Assembly (NCBI RefSeq): GCF_003605195.1
Contig: NZ_QYOS01000024.1
Coordinates: forward strand, 124,001-188,000
Reading direction: 5' to 3'
DNA: 64,000 nucleotides
From: Aurantiacibacter odishensis
GTDB taxonomy: Bacteria > Pseudomonadota > Alphaproteobacteria > Sphingomonadales > Sphingomonadaceae
A program made the position numbers and the translations under genes. The notes beneath the pieces were generated by a model. That model did no database searches and had not been told where the DNA came from. It worked only from the letters and a program-made list of their open reading frames with translations. Of the stretch, positions 34,742 through 44,274 are shown piece by piece (position 1 is the stretch's first letter; each line of letters opens with the position of its first letter).

Positions 34742-35716
34742 TTATTGTTTGCCAGTCCCGCGGCGCTCCAGGCGCGTCAGGAAATGAGCGAGATCATACC
34801 GCCGCGAACCGGCCGCGAGCGGTTTTTCGGGCATCGGGCCAAAGGCGATCATCATGATGATCACCTCGTCTTCGGGAATGCTGACGGCCGCTCGCAGGTT
34901 CTGATCCTGGCGGAAACTGGCCGACCAGTTCAGCGGACAATTACCCAGCCCGTGGTGGTGCAAGGTCAGCATCAGGCTCATGGAGAACAGCCCGCCATCG
35001 ACGAAGCCCTGGTTACGCTCGCTGCTGGCGGTGAAAATCGACAGGGAGCAGGTGACGATCATGAGGCCGGGAACGCGGTCCCCGAAACCTGAATTGCCAT
35101 TCTGTTGCCTCAACGCCGCGTCGATCGTTGCCCGATCGAGAGAATAATGCGCGCGAAACCCCTGCCTATTGCACACAGATGGTGTGGAAAGCGCATCCGT
35201 GACGGCGGCTTCGACCACTGCCGGGTCGATTGGACCTTCGCCAAACTCGCGAATACTGCGGCGCTCGCGCATTCCGGCCAGAACGATTTCCCGCTCCGCC
35301 CGAGTAAAAGCCTCCGGATCGACGAGGCGAACGGACTGCTCCACGCAGTCTACATCATTCCGATGGAGATGTTCCGCATCGCTCAGAAGGTCATCAATAT
35401 CCACGCCTGCCTCTGCATGGCGCTGGCGGTAGTGATGAATCGCATCGAGGGCCATCACCAGCGCGGGATCGTCGGCGGGAAGCCCCATGGCGCGATGCTT
35501 GCGTATCAGGGACAGGGCATTGCGCAGTTTCGCAACGCCGCGTCGCGGCTCGAACTCCCGGAAACTCAGCCCTTTCTCGATTCCGTGTGCTGCAATCATA
35601 AGGCGGGGCTGGAGGTGTTTCGCCCGCCGGGCAGGGTCCTTGCCGAAAGCCGAATGGCGCCAGAACCGACGCAGGTCGTAGAGGTAGTCCGCCAGCGCGA
35701 CGATATACTTTTTCAT
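34742..35716 (-). CDS. Nitroreductase-like flavoprotein in the exopolysaccharide operon
   Basis: A 324-residue protein; the ATG (MKKYIVALADYL) overlaps the flippase stop as ATGA. The C-terminal two-thirds is a nitroreductase domain: RERRSIREFGEGPIDPAVVE, ALSTPSVCNRQGFRAHY, GLFSMSLMLTLHHHGLGNC, and the terminal IIMMIAFGPMPEKP. An N-terminal helical extension of about 130 residues (with HGIEKGLSFREFEPRRG) precedes it. Such proteins recur in bacterial polysaccharide loci, often beside pyruvyl transferases, but no biochemical role has been settled to my knowledge. An FMN-dependent redox step on a sugar or lipid carrier is only a guess. Confidence 0.85.
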   Translation of the reverse strand: MKKYIVALADYLYDLRRFWRHSAFGKDPARRAKHLQPRLMIAAHGIEKGLSFREFEPRRGVAKLRNALSLIRKHRAMGLPADDPALVMALDAIHHYRQRHAEAGVDIDDLLSDAEHLHRNDVDCVEQSVRLVDPEAFTRAEREIVLAGMRERRSIREFGEGPIDPAVVEAAVTDALSTPSVCNRQGFRAHYSLDRATIDAALRQQNGNSGFGDRVPGLMIVTCSLSIFTASSERNQGFVDGGLFSMSLMLTLHHHGLGNCPLNWSASFRQDQNLRAAVSIPEDEVIIMMIAFGPMPEKPLAAGSRRYDLAHFLTRLERRGTGKQ

Positions 35717-37170
35717 CGTCGCGCGCTCCAGGCGAAGATGCCAAGCGGCGTGGCGGACAGGAGAAGCGCGAGGGCCATCATCCACAGCGTTTCCTGCCGG
35801 TGGCCAACGGTGGCAAGCGTAGACGCCCCTGCGGCCAGCAGCAGTGGCAGGCCAACCGACAAGAGGAAGGAGCGCGCGAACATCGCGACCACATAAACAA
35901 CGGAGAGAGCGACCATGACTGCCTCCGCTAGCATGTAGGCCCAAGCCAGTGATAGTGCTGTTGCTTCCGAGCGCAAGACCGCGAGAGTAATCACGAACGT
36001 GGCAGCCCAGATCACGGTAAGCGCCGAGTGGCGCCACACGTGGCCGGTCCCATCCATGATTCGCCGCAGCGACTGGTTGAGGGCAAACAGCAGCACGCTG
36101 ATCATCAGGACCGGCAGGACGTCTGCAGCGTCTGCGTAGTCGCTTCCGAACAGCAGCATCAACCAGTCGCCAAACACGATTATGCCGACCGATATCGGCA
36201 GGGCTATGGCGAGAATACCGTTGAACTGGAGGCTGATGGCCTGGTCGAACTTGCCTTTATCGTTCTTGCCGAAAGTGTCGGCGATGATGGGCATGGCCGC
36301 CAGCGCAAGCGCGCTTGGAACAAGCAGCACCATCGTGCGCCACTGGTTTGCAGCTTCAAACAGACCGACCTGCACGAGACCGTCTGGAGCCGCGGCAACA
36401 TAGACGCGGCCCCCCCACTGGCAGGCCGCCATCAGCGCTCCCGTCAGGAGGCCGGGCAGGGCGAAGGTCCAGAGGATCGACAGCTCGCTCTTCCATTGGG
36501 CAATGGGCAGGTCAGCAGAAATGTCGTGATTCTTGAGCTCTCGCCGGACCGACCTTTCCAGTACGACGAAATAGAGGAAGGTGCCAAGGCCCAATCCGGC
36601 CACCGCACCGACGACATCGGCCACCAGCGCGCCTGAAACCAGCAATATGCTTGTGGCCCCTCCCTTGACGCCGTTGATCCAGGCGAATGTGCGGAAGCGT
36701 TCTGCGCCGACCAGGATAGTTTCGCGCACTGCGCCATAGGACTGGAAGAACATCATGACCGAGCTGATCCGCAACGGCCATTCCAGCCCCGGATCGCCGA
36801 CCATATCGCGCGCGATCCAGCCTCCGGCGAACAGCAAGGCGAGGCCCAGCAACGCGCACAGTACAGCGGAAACGAACAGGACCATCGACAGGATCCGACC
36901 TGCCTTTGCCGGGTCTTTCTCGCGATATTCGGCCATGTGCTTGCTGGCCGTCGTGCCCAGCCGGAAGATGGCGAAGGTCTGGAAAATGTTGGCGGTGGAC
37001 CTGACGATGCCGAGTTGCCCGAAGCCGGCGACACCCAGGATGCGCGCTGCAAGGATCGAACTGACCGCCGTCATGGCGCGCCAGCCCAGCGTGCCGAGCG
37101 AGCTCCATGCAAAGCCACTCGCCAGCCGGCGAGCGACGCTTTTGGGAGCAGGTTGGGGGTGGGTGGTCAT
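35713..37170 (-). CDS. wzx: Wzx-type polysaccharide flippase (MOP/MATE superfamily)
   Basis: A 485-residue membrane protein with twelve to fourteen hydrophobic helices. It begins with ARRLASGFAWSSLGTLGWRA and LAARILGVAGFGQLGIVRS, the usual N-terminal helices of RfbX/Wzx translocases. It should flip lipid-linked repeat units across the inner membrane for polymerisation. It overlaps the nitroreductase-like gene by 4 bp; a 136-bp gap separates it from the GT2 gene upstream, in which no gene is seen. Confidence 0.88.
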   Translation of the reverse strand: MTTHPQPAPKSVARRLASGFAWSSLGTLGWRAMTAVSSILAARILGVAGFGQLGIVRSTANIFQTFAIFRLGTTASKHMAEYREKDPAKAGRILSMVLFVSAVLCALLGLALLFAGGWIARDMVGDPGLEWPLRISSVMMFFQSYGAVRETILVGAERFRTFAWINGVKGGATSILLVSGALVADVVGAVAGLGLGTFLYFVVLERSVRRELKNHDISADLPIAQWKSELSILWTFALPGLLTGALMAACQWGGRVYVAAAPDGLVQVGLFEAANQWRTMVLLVPSALALAAMPIIADTFGKNDKGKFDQAISLQFNGILAIALPISVGIIVFGDWLMLLFGSDYADAADVLPVLMISVLLFALNQSLRRIMDGTGHVWRHSALTVIWAATFVITLAVLRSEATALSLAWAYMLAEAVMVALSVVYVVAMFARSFLLSVGLPLLLAAGASTLATVGHRQETLWMMALALLLSATPLGIFAWSARR

Positions 37171-37306
37171 CGACGCAAATTTCGTTGAAGGGGCTGCGAT
37201 CCTCTCGAAGGGGACCGGCTCGGGTCTGCCATGTACTTGTCGTTCATCAGCATCGCACTGCCGGGCCTTGTGTGGTGTTCACCTGACCCGGGCCGTGCGA
37301 GCGGGG

Positions 37307-38269
37307 TCATTTTAGCCTGTCGATCAACCGAAGGGCCTGCGTGGCAACGAACCAGCCGGGCCGGCCAAGGCGATCCGCGGCCTTAAGGAGGCTGATGCTT
37401 GTTCCGGAGGACATTTCATCGCCGTAGCGATTGAGAATGTTCCTCCCTTCGGTCGGGCTGCCACCGAGGGTATGAGCCATCATGTATCCAGCCGCGACGC
37501 GGCCACGCAGCTTCTTGAAACCTTCATCCTGCTCAGCGGAAAGTCGCGGCAGGATCCGGCGCTCCCATGCCGACACCGTTGGCGCTTTCTTGCGCCGCGG
37601 AGCATATTTCTTTCGCCAGCCGGTTTTGCGGCCCATGGCATCGGACGTCCCTACATAAAGAATCTCGGGCAGCAGGCCCCATTGGCCGACTGTGCCGATC
37701 ATCGCCCAGTATTCTAGATCCTGGCTGATCCGCAAATCTGCATTCTGGTAGCCGATCGTGTCGAGCACATTGCGGCGGAACATGACTCCGCCGGTGCGGA
37801 CGTGATCGTACTCGCCCCAGAAGGCAAAGAAGTTGTCCAGCACAAGTCCGTCGGGATGTTCGGCCTTCAGCATTTCGTGATGCGGGGGGCCGTAATAATC
37901 GCCCTTCTTCCGCTTGATCCAGAACGCGCAGCTCACGGCAAGGCACTCGGGATGGGTCTCGAGAAAGCTCTCCATCCTCTCCACGAATTCGGGTTTCTGG
38001 TAATCGTCTGCGTCGAGGAAGGCGATGAATTCACCCGTTGCCGCACGCAGGCCGGTATTTCGCGCAGCACCCTGGCCTGCATTCTCTTGCGAAAGATGGA
38101 CGACTTTGTCGCCGAAAGAGGCAATGACCTCGCTCGTCCTGTCGGTCGATCCATCGTCGACGACAATGATTTCCTTTGGGGCACGAGACTGTGCCAGCGC
38201 ACTCTCAATGGCTATGCCGACGCAGTGTTCGCTATTGTATGCCGGAATGATGATTGAGGTCTGATGCAT
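37307..38269 (-). CDS. GT2-family glycosyltransferase
   Basis: A 320-residue enzyme from the ATG giving MHQTSIIIPAYN, with GGAGAA upstream. GT-A/GT2 hallmarks: SIIIPAYNSEHCVGIAIESA, IIVVDDGSTDRTSEV, NAGQGAARNTGLRAATGEF and the metal-binding FLDADD. It has the ExD-like segment ISQDLEYW as well. It is the first gene of the minus-strand arm; 174 bp of intergenic DNA separate it from the divergent plus-strand arm and should hold both promoters. Confidence 0.92.
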   Translation of the reverse strand: MHQTSIIIPAYNSEHCVGIAIESALAQSRAPKEIIVVDDGSTDRTSEVIASFGDKVVHLSQENAGQGAARNTGLRAATGEFIAFLDADDYQKPEFVERMESFLETHPECLAVSCAFWIKRKKGDYYGPPHHEMLKAEHPDGLVLDNFFAFWGEYDHVRTGGVMFRRNVLDTIGYQNADLRISQDLEYWAMIGTVGQWGLLPEILYVGTSDAMGRKTGWRKKYAPRRKKAPTVSAWERRILPRLSAEQDEGFKKLRGRVAAGYMMAHTLGGSPTEGRNILNRYGDEMSSGTSISLLKAADRLGRPGWFVATQALRLIDRLK

Positions 38270-38443
38270 GCGTTCTCCGGCGCGCCACTTAACCGCAGGC
38301 CCGTAAGGGGGCAAGGTTTGTCATTTTGCAAGCTGTGAAGCCGCATATCCTGCTCATCGCCCCGAGCTCTTTGCGGGGCTTGCAGACACGTACACATTCT
38401 CTAAGCACGTGAAACAACGATGGATTAGGGCAGGACAACAAAC

Positions 38444-39877
38444 GTGCGCGGACGACAGGACCAACTTTCCTGGGGTAAGAGCCTGTCGGTAATCGACAGG
38501 CCGCAGCTTGCATTGCTGGCCACGCTTCTTATTGCGGCGGCCCTTCTTGGCGGAAGTTCGCGCTACGACGTGATGCAGAACGCCCTGATGCAGCCGATCG
38601 CGTGGGTGGTGGCGGGCTTTGCCCTCGTCTTTGCCGGCGCCGTTCGCACTTGGCCAAAAGAGTTGCGCTGGCCTCTGGCCATGTTGCTTACTCTCCTGGT
38701 CCTGGCCGCGGCGCAGCTCGTGCCCCTGTCCGAGTCCTTGTGGAGCGGGCTTCCGGGCAGAGAGCCGCTGGCGGATATCGCCGCAGCCATCAACAGCGAC
38801 GCGGCGCGGCCGATGTCGATGGTGCCCTCACGAACCCTGAACGCGCTTGCCGCGCTCGGTATTCCGCTAGCCGCTTTGCTGGTCATGGCGGGCATGGGCC
38901 AACGCGGCGTCTACCCGCTGCTGGCATCCATCGTGGCACTCGCCCTTTTGAGCGCGCTGCTCGGTATTCTGCAGATCACCACCGGTTACTCTGATGCCGG
39001 ATATTTCTACCGTATCACCAGCGAAGGGGCGCCTGTCGGCATCTTTGCAAACCGCAATCATACCGCCGTGTTCGGGTCGCTGGCCCTGCTGGTCATCGCG
39101 TTTCTCGTTACGCGACAAGAGCGACGGGCTTTTCCCGGTGCCGACGTGCTGCTGTGGAGTGCATACGGCGCTATCTTCCTGACGATCCTGGTCAACGGGT
39201 CGCGCGCGGGCTTGCTCACCACCGGCATTGCAATGGCTGCCACAGCCTTGCTGGTTATCGGCAGCAGGGATGCTGCCCAATTGGCAAAGCCTGGCCGTAA
39301 AGGGGGGGCGCGGAGCGTGATCGTGCGCTACCTGCCGGCAGCCGTCATCATCGTCTTCGCCGCAATAATCGTCGCAATCTTCTTGCTTGCAGATCGATTG
39401 GCGGCGTTCCAGCGAATCGTGGCTCAGAATCCGCTGGAGGACCTGCGCTTCCGCGTCGTTCCCCAGCTTATCGAAATGATCGAAACCTATTTTCCGCTTG
39501 GCACCGGACTGGGAGCGTTCGAGCGGACTTACCGCATTCATGAGGCGTCGGATCTATTGGGGCCGAACTATCTCAACATGGCTCACAACGATTGGCTGCA
39601 GTGGCTGATCGAGACGGGTCTGCCAGGTTTGATCCTGCTCTTAGCATTCCTAATCTGGCTTGGATTTCATCTTTTAAGACTGAGAAGAGTGGGCCGTGGC
39701 CATCTCGTCCTCGGTATTGCTGGATTCGCGATATTCGCAGTGGCGAGCTATTTCGATTACCCCCTCCGCACGCCGCTTTTCCAGGTGGCAGGGGTGTGGT
39801 TTTTCTGTGCGCTGGCCCTGTTGGGTAATGCGGCTGCCCGTGGAACGACGCGTGATCAGGCGATTGCCGCAGGATAG
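38444..39877 (+). CDS. O-antigen ligase/Wzy-type polymerase (second copy)
   Basis: A 477-residue membrane protein with a GTG start. Around twelve hydrophobic helices are visible, with the Wzy_C-type region GIFANRNHTAVFGSLALL, NGSRAGLLTTGIAM and, after the large loop, GTGLGAFERTYRIHEAS and HNDWLQWLIETGLPGL, which are the usual conserved points. It probably polymerises the exopolysaccharide whose export genes follow. The next gene is 105 bp downstream. The copy at 30945 is only distantly similar. Confidence 0.88.
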   Translation: MRGRQDQLSWGKSLSVIDRPQLALLATLLIAAALLGGSSRYDVMQNALMQPIAWVVAGFALVFAGAVRTWPKELRWPLAMLLTLLVLAAAQLVPLSESLWSGLPGREPLADIAAAINSDAARPMSMVPSRTLNALAALGIPLAALLVMAGMGQRGVYPLLASIVALALLSALLGILQITTGYSDAGYFYRITSEGAPVGIFANRNHTAVFGSLALLVIAFLVTRQERRAFPGADVLLWSAYGAIFLTILVNGSRAGLLTTGIAMAATALLVIGSRDAAQLAKPGRKGGARSVIVRYLPAAVIIVFAAIIVAIFLLADRLAAFQRIVAQNPLEDLRFRVVPQLIEMIETYFPLGTGLGAFERTYRIHEASDLLGPNYLNMAHNDWLQWLIETGLPGLILLLAFLIWLGFHLLRLRRVGRGHLVLGIAGFAIFAVASYFDYPLRTPLFQVAGVWFFCALALLGNAAARGTTRDQAIAAG

Positions 39878-39982
39878 ACAAGGTGTGGTATATCAACCAT
39901 AGGCGTTTCAATCCCGAGTTGGGGGTTCCGCTGCAGCCTTCGCGCGGCTAGGGACGGTAACAAGATAAGGAGTGCGAACGTC

Positions 39983-40699
39983 TTGACCGGAAAGAACATT
40001 GTGAGGGGCGCGGCTCTCCTCTTCGCAACACTGGTGCTTGGTGCCTGTGCTTCCACCGATCGCACCTATGGTACCTCCGGCGACATTGCTGTCACATCGC
40101 TGACTGCGCTCCCCGCGCCGGAATCAACGATGCCGCGGTTCTCCTCGATGGGCATCATTGAAGTAACCGTCGCACAGGATGAAACGCTCAGCGGTACTTA
40201 CGTCATCGGCGAGAACGGAATGCTCGACTTCCCGCTCATCGGCGAAGTCGCGGCGCTTGGCCTCTCGCCGACGCAGCTTGCCGCAGTGATTGCGAGCCGT
40301 CTCTCCGGTGAATACGTGATCGACCCCAGCGTCACGGTAAATCCCATCAACGCCACGCCGCCCGCGATTTCGATCGGCGGCCAGGTCGAGCGTCCGGGCA
40401 ATTACCCGATGGCCGAGGCTACCACCCTGATGCGCGCAATCAACACGGCTGGCGGCCTTGGCGATTATGCTCGTGAGGACGATGTCCTCGTCTTCCGCGA
40501 AGTATCGGGCGAGCGGTACATCGGCCTTTACAATCTCGAAGCGATCATGCGCGGAAACCTGCCTGATCCGGAACTCTACGACGGTGATATCGTCATGGTT
40601 GGCGACAACCCCGGCGAACGTCGCCTCGAGCGCATCTTGCAAATCCTGCCCGCGGTAACCTCCAGCCTGGTGTTGCTGGACCGCGTAGGCAGAAACTGA
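39983..40699 (+). CDS. Wza-like polysaccharide export lipoprotein
   Basis: A 238-residue protein. The TTG start is supported by AAGGAG 10 bp upstream and by the resulting lipoprotein signal with lipobox LGAC (acylated Cys22). The Poly_export domain (TYVIGENGMLDFPLIGEV, ASRLSGEYVIDPSVTVNP) is followed by an SLBB domain (ISIGGQVERPGNYPMAEATT, NTAGGLGDYAREDDV). It is shorter than E. coli Wza, as usual for alphaproteobacterial versions. It forms the outer-membrane export channel with the downstream Wzc-like protein, 12 bp away. Confidence 0.93.
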   Translation: MTGKNIVRGAALLFATLVLGACASTDRTYGTSGDIAVTSLTALPAPESTMPRFSSMGIIEVTVAQDETLSGTYVIGENGMLDFPLIGEVAALGLSPTQLAAVIASRLSGEYVIDPSVTVNPINATPPAISIGGQVERPGNYPMAEATTLMRAINTAGGLGDYAREDDVLVFREVSGERYIGLYNLEAIMRGNLPDPELYDGDIVMVGDNPGERRLERILQILPAVTSSLVLLDRVGRN

Positions 40700-40711
40700 T
40701 TCAGGACTAGA

Positions 40712-42841
40712 ATGCAATCCCACAATGATATGAACGTAGCCCCGTCCGTGGCTGCCGGCGGCGCGCAGCATATGGACGATGCTTTGGAGCTGCTGCTGCA
40801 GCGCCTGTGGCAGCGCGCCAAGGAGCTGAAGTACCTGCTCCTCTTCGTCGTCGCGGCGACGATCCTGCTGGGCGTGGCCGTTACCCTGCTGCAGTCTCCG
40901 CAATACGAGGCCAGCGCGAGGATCGAGATCAGCCGTCTCGATGCCGGTGCGACCGGGCAAGACGACCTGCGCCTGGACATGCAGGTTCGCGACAACCAGT
41001 ACTACGAAACACAGTACGAGCTGCTGCAATCGCGCTTCCTGGCCGATCGCGTGGTCGAGGCCGAGAACTTCGCGCAGGACCCGGTTTTCCGCGAAGCGTT
41101 CGATATTGAGGAAAGCGATCTGTCTCCGCGGGCACTTGGCGGACTTGTCCGTTCCACGATCAGCGTCGTGCCGATCGAGGGATCTCAGCTTGTCGATATC
41201 GTTTCCACGTCGCCTTCAGCCGAGATTTCCGCCCGGATTGCCAATGCCTGGGCGGAGCAATTCCTTGCAGCCAATTACGACAAGCGTTTCGGCGACACGC
41301 AGCTGGCGCGGGACCGCCTCGAAAACCAGCTGGCCGAACTGCGCGTTGCGCTTGAAGAATCCGAGGCCGAGTTGGCGGCCTATGCCAACGAGAACGAGAT
41401 CGTCGTCCTCAATTCCTCGGCCACCGAAACCGGAGAACAGACCGCAGGGCAGGAAACCCTTTCGACATCTCAGCTTTCGGCGCTCAACGAGGCATTGATC
41501 GCGGCATCCCTGCGCCGCATCGAAGCCCGCAGCGCGCTTGATGCGGAGCGTAGTAACGCGGAGGTCGACAGCGCCCTCGCCCTTCGCTCGCGCCGGGCTG
41601 AAGCGGAAGCGCAGCTTGCCAACCTGCGCACGACTCTGGGTCCGGCAAACCCTAGAGTGCAGGCTCTGGAAGCTGAAATCGCATCGCTCGAACGGTCGAT
41701 CAGCAGTGAAGGCGGGGTGATGAATTCTGCCAGGCAGGCCGCTTACGAACGTGCCCTGCGCGAGGAGGCGGAACTTCGCGAACGCTTCAATACGGCGCGC
41801 GGTCGCTATCTGGCCGAACAGAACCTCGGCACCGAGTACGGCATCCTGCGACGCGAGGTCGATACCAACCGCGAACTCTACGATGCGTTGTTGCAGCGTT
41901 ACACAGAGCTTGGCGTCGGCGAGGCCGGCAGCAACAACATGACCATGATCGAACGCGCAACCCCGCCGGGCAGCCCGTCCGGTCCGTCGCTTACGCGCAA
42001 CCTGCTGATTGCCCTGATCCTTGCGACGATTCTTTCGCTGGCGATTGTCTACCTCGCCGACTTCTTCGACCGCAGCCTGCGCCATATTTCGCAGATCCGG
42101 CAACAGCTGGGGCTTCAGGTCCTAGGAGCCATCCCCCGCGCCCAGACCGACGACATGGTGGAAGAACTGCAGGATCCAAAGTCCCAGCTTACGGAAGCCT
42201 ACGGTTCAAGCAGAACCACGATGCTCTCTGCCCTGCCTAGCGGTGCACGGCGCGTCATCATGCTCACCTCGACCAGGCCGGCAGAAGGTAAGACGATCTC
42301 CTCGCTTGCCCTGTCGCGCAGCCTGCAACGCGTGGGCAAACGTGTTGTATTGCTTGACCTCGACATGCGCCGGGCGGGTCTCTCCCGCCTGCTTGGACAG
42401 TCGGCCAAGGTGAAGGGCCTGAGTGAACTTCTATCGGGTTCGATGACGCAGCCGAACATCATGCACCTAGAGGAACACGGTATAGACTTTATTCCCAGCG
42501 GATCGATACCAAGCGATTCGGGCGATCTCATCGCACGCGGGGGATTGAAAAGTCTGGTGGCCGACCTCGAACAGCAATACGACTACGTCATCATTGACAG
42601 TCCCCCCGTGCTTGGTCTGGCCGATGCGGTGGAAATCGGGCATCTCGCAGGCGGCGTAATATACGTGATGCAGGCAAACGAGACTTCGATCTACGCGATA
42701 CGCAATGCCCTTGCGCGTCTGCGCCAACCGGGTGTCGACATCATCGGCGCGCTCGTCACCAAGGTCGATCATCGCAACGACGAATACGGCTATGGCAGTG
42801 AGTACGGCTACGGGTACACCTACGAATCGACCACGTCCTAG
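40712..42841 (+). CDS. Wzc-type chain-length determinant/tyrosine autokinase
   Basis: A 709-residue BY-kinase. The N-terminal Wzz domain has a first membrane helix at about residues 35-60 (YLLLFVVAATILLGVAVTLL), long periplasmic coiled coils, a GNVR-like domain (EYGILRREVDTNRELYDALLQ), a second helix at about 425-450 (LLIALILATILSLAIVYL), then the kinase. The kinase shows Walker A STRPAEGKT (Lys527), Walker A' VVLLDLDMRRAGLS, and Walker B YVIIDSPPVLGLADAV. The C-terminal tail is a Tyr cluster (YGYGSEYGYGYTYES), the expected autophosphorylation sites. It controls polymer length and export with the Wza-like protein. Confidence 0.95.
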   Translation: MQSHNDMNVAPSVAAGGAQHMDDALELLLQRLWQRAKELKYLLLFVVAATILLGVAVTLLQSPQYEASARIEISRLDAGATGQDDLRLDMQVRDNQYYETQYELLQSRFLADRVVEAENFAQDPVFREAFDIEESDLSPRALGGLVRSTISVVPIEGSQLVDIVSTSPSAEISARIANAWAEQFLAANYDKRFGDTQLARDRLENQLAELRVALEESEAELAAYANENEIVVLNSSATETGEQTAGQETLSTSQLSALNEALIAASLRRIEARSALDAERSNAEVDSALALRSRRAEAEAQLANLRTTLGPANPRVQALEAEIASLERSISSEGGVMNSARQAAYERALREEAELRERFNTARGRYLAEQNLGTEYGILRREVDTNRELYDALLQRYTELGVGEAGSNNMTMIERATPPGSPSGPSLTRNLLIALILATILSLAIVYLADFFDRSLRHISQIRQQLGLQVLGAIPRAQTDDMVEELQDPKSQLTEAYGSSRTTMLSALPSGARRVIMLTSTRPAEGKTISSLALSRSLQRVGKRVVLLDLDMRRAGLSRLLGQSAKVKGLSELLSGSMTQPNIMHLEEHGIDFIPSGSIPSDSGDLIARGGLKSLVADLEQQYDYVIIDSPPVLGLADAVEIGHLAGGVIYVMQANETSIYAIRNALARLRQPGVDIIGALVTKVDHRNDEYGYGSEYGYGYTYESTTS

Positions 42842-42879
42842 CCCTTGTGAATTGCTCGGTCGGTGGAAGGAAGGGGCAC

Positions 42880-44040
42880 ATGGTGCGCAAGTTTGCGATC
42901 GTCGCTGTAGCTGCGGTCCTGGCAGTCGGATCCGCGAGCCAGGCCCTCTCCAATGTCCTGGCGGACGGCCAGCCAGCGCTGGCCGTGTCGCTTTCTCTCT
43001 TCGCTGCGCCCGCTTTCGAGCAGCGAGCCGTGGCGCAGGTTACCGCTGACCCGGACTCAAACGTCGTCGATTTTTCCGCTGCGATACCTGCGGCGCAACA
43101 CGCCGTCGGCCGGGAGCTCCTGGCGACTGAAGCGCTCGCCGTTCTCGCCATGGGGACCCAGAGCGCCGCCGAGCGAGATGCCATTCTCGATGCCGCGCTT
43201 GCAGCATCCCGGCGGGGCCGCGTGCTTAATTCCGCTGCTTTGATTGCGGCGGTGGAGAGGCGCGACGACGACCAGTTGCTCGCCTCCCTCAATCGCACCC
43301 TCCTTCTCTATCCATCGCAGGAGGAAGCGATGATTCCCCTGCTTGTAGATCAGTTGTCCAATGAAACGCTGGTGCTGGCTTTCGTTCAGATCCTGAATAC
43401 TGGTCCCGAATGGGGGGAGCAGTTCTTCAGGCAGGCCGCGGCCCGGGATGAACTGGTTGGCAATCTTTCTCGCGTCCGCCTCGACATGTCGCCGGATGCG
43501 AGCGTCGAACTCGAGGCCGACCGGGCGATTCTGCGCGCCATGGCACGCACCCAGCGCCTTGATGAAGCAGCAACATTGTTCGCCAGGATTCGCAGCTTGG
43601 AGGCCGTTCCGGTGAGTAGCGGTGCGCTTGGCTGGGAAGACGTCTACACGCCGTTCCACTGGGAATTCTACGAACAGCCCGGAGCCTTCGCGCGGCCGAC
43701 GACCGACGCCGAAGCGATCCTCGTTTCGGTTCGTAGCGGCTATGGCGGACCGCTCGGCCAGCGTCTCATAAGATTGGGCGAAGGGACCACGGTATTCGAG
43801 GTGGAACATTCGCTTGATGCCGGCGCTGCCGGCAGGGCGCGGCTGACGCTTGCATGCCCGGGCGGGGAAATGGCCTGGTCGGACGCGCTCGGCCCCTCTC
43901 CCACCATCATGCGCGTGGACCAGAACGTGGGCTGCGAATTCGCATGGCTCGGCCTTACCGCGCGCGCGCCGTCCGGCAGTCCCGCGATATCGGGCGAGAT
44001 ACTCAGCATATCCGTCAGGGAACCGGGGCGGCAACGGTAG
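42880..44040 (+). CDS. Exported protein of unknown function downstream of Wzc
   Basis: A 386-residue protein; the ATG is chosen for its strong GGAAGGAAGGGG upstream, although a GTG 33 bp earlier is also open. The N-terminus is a signal anchor or signal peptide (VRKFAIVAVAAVLAVGSASQ). The middle (about residues 80-220) is Ala/Leu-rich and helical in the manner of TPR-like repeats (AAERDAILDAALAASRR, LDEAATLFARIRSLEA). The C-terminal part carries beta-strand patterns (AILVSVRSGYGGPLGQRLIR, RARLTLACPGGEMAW). I do not recognise a family. Its location 38 bp after the Wzc-like gene suggests a periplasmic accessory to polymer export or modification. Confidence 0.8.
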   Translation: MVRKFAIVAVAAVLAVGSASQALSNVLADGQPALAVSLSLFAAPAFEQRAVAQVTADPDSNVVDFSAAIPAAQHAVGRELLATEALAVLAMGTQSAAERDAILDAALAASRRGRVLNSAALIAAVERRDDDQLLASLNRTLLLYPSQEEAMIPLLVDQLSNETLVLAFVQILNTGPEWGEQFFRQAAARDELVGNLSRVRLDMSPDASVELEADRAILRAMARTQRLDEAATLFARIRSLEAVPVSSGALGWEDVYTPFHWEFYEQPGAFARPTTDAEAILVSVRSGYGGPLGQRLIRLGEGTTVFEVEHSLDAGAAGRARLTLACPGGEMAWSDALGPSPTIMRVDQNVGCEFAWLGLTARAPSGSPAISGEILSISVREPGRQR

Positions 44041-44274
44041 CTGTCCGTTCTGCATTGCCTTGCTGCTGGTAATCTGTGTTCCGCAGCTTCCTCTCTGGCT
44101 TCCAACCGCAATCAGCCAGTCATTGCGGGACGCGGCTGTCAGAGCATTGCAGCCCGCGTCACGCTCTGCTCCTGCATCAGGACATCGGACGCGACGAACA
44201 GGTTCAGGTCGGACTTGTCGAGCCGCATGATCCATCGACAACAGTGATGGTTCTCGAGGAAATAATAGACTTAA
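44041..44274. other. Intergenic DNA after the exopolysaccharide genes, no gene seen
   Basis: No frame here has a convincing start, ribosome site or family motif. A plus-strand open stretch across 44160-44340 carries a protein-like phrase (VGLVEPHDPSTTVMVLEEII) but has no start context and may be another decayed fragment. No clear terminator was found. Confidence 0.4.
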
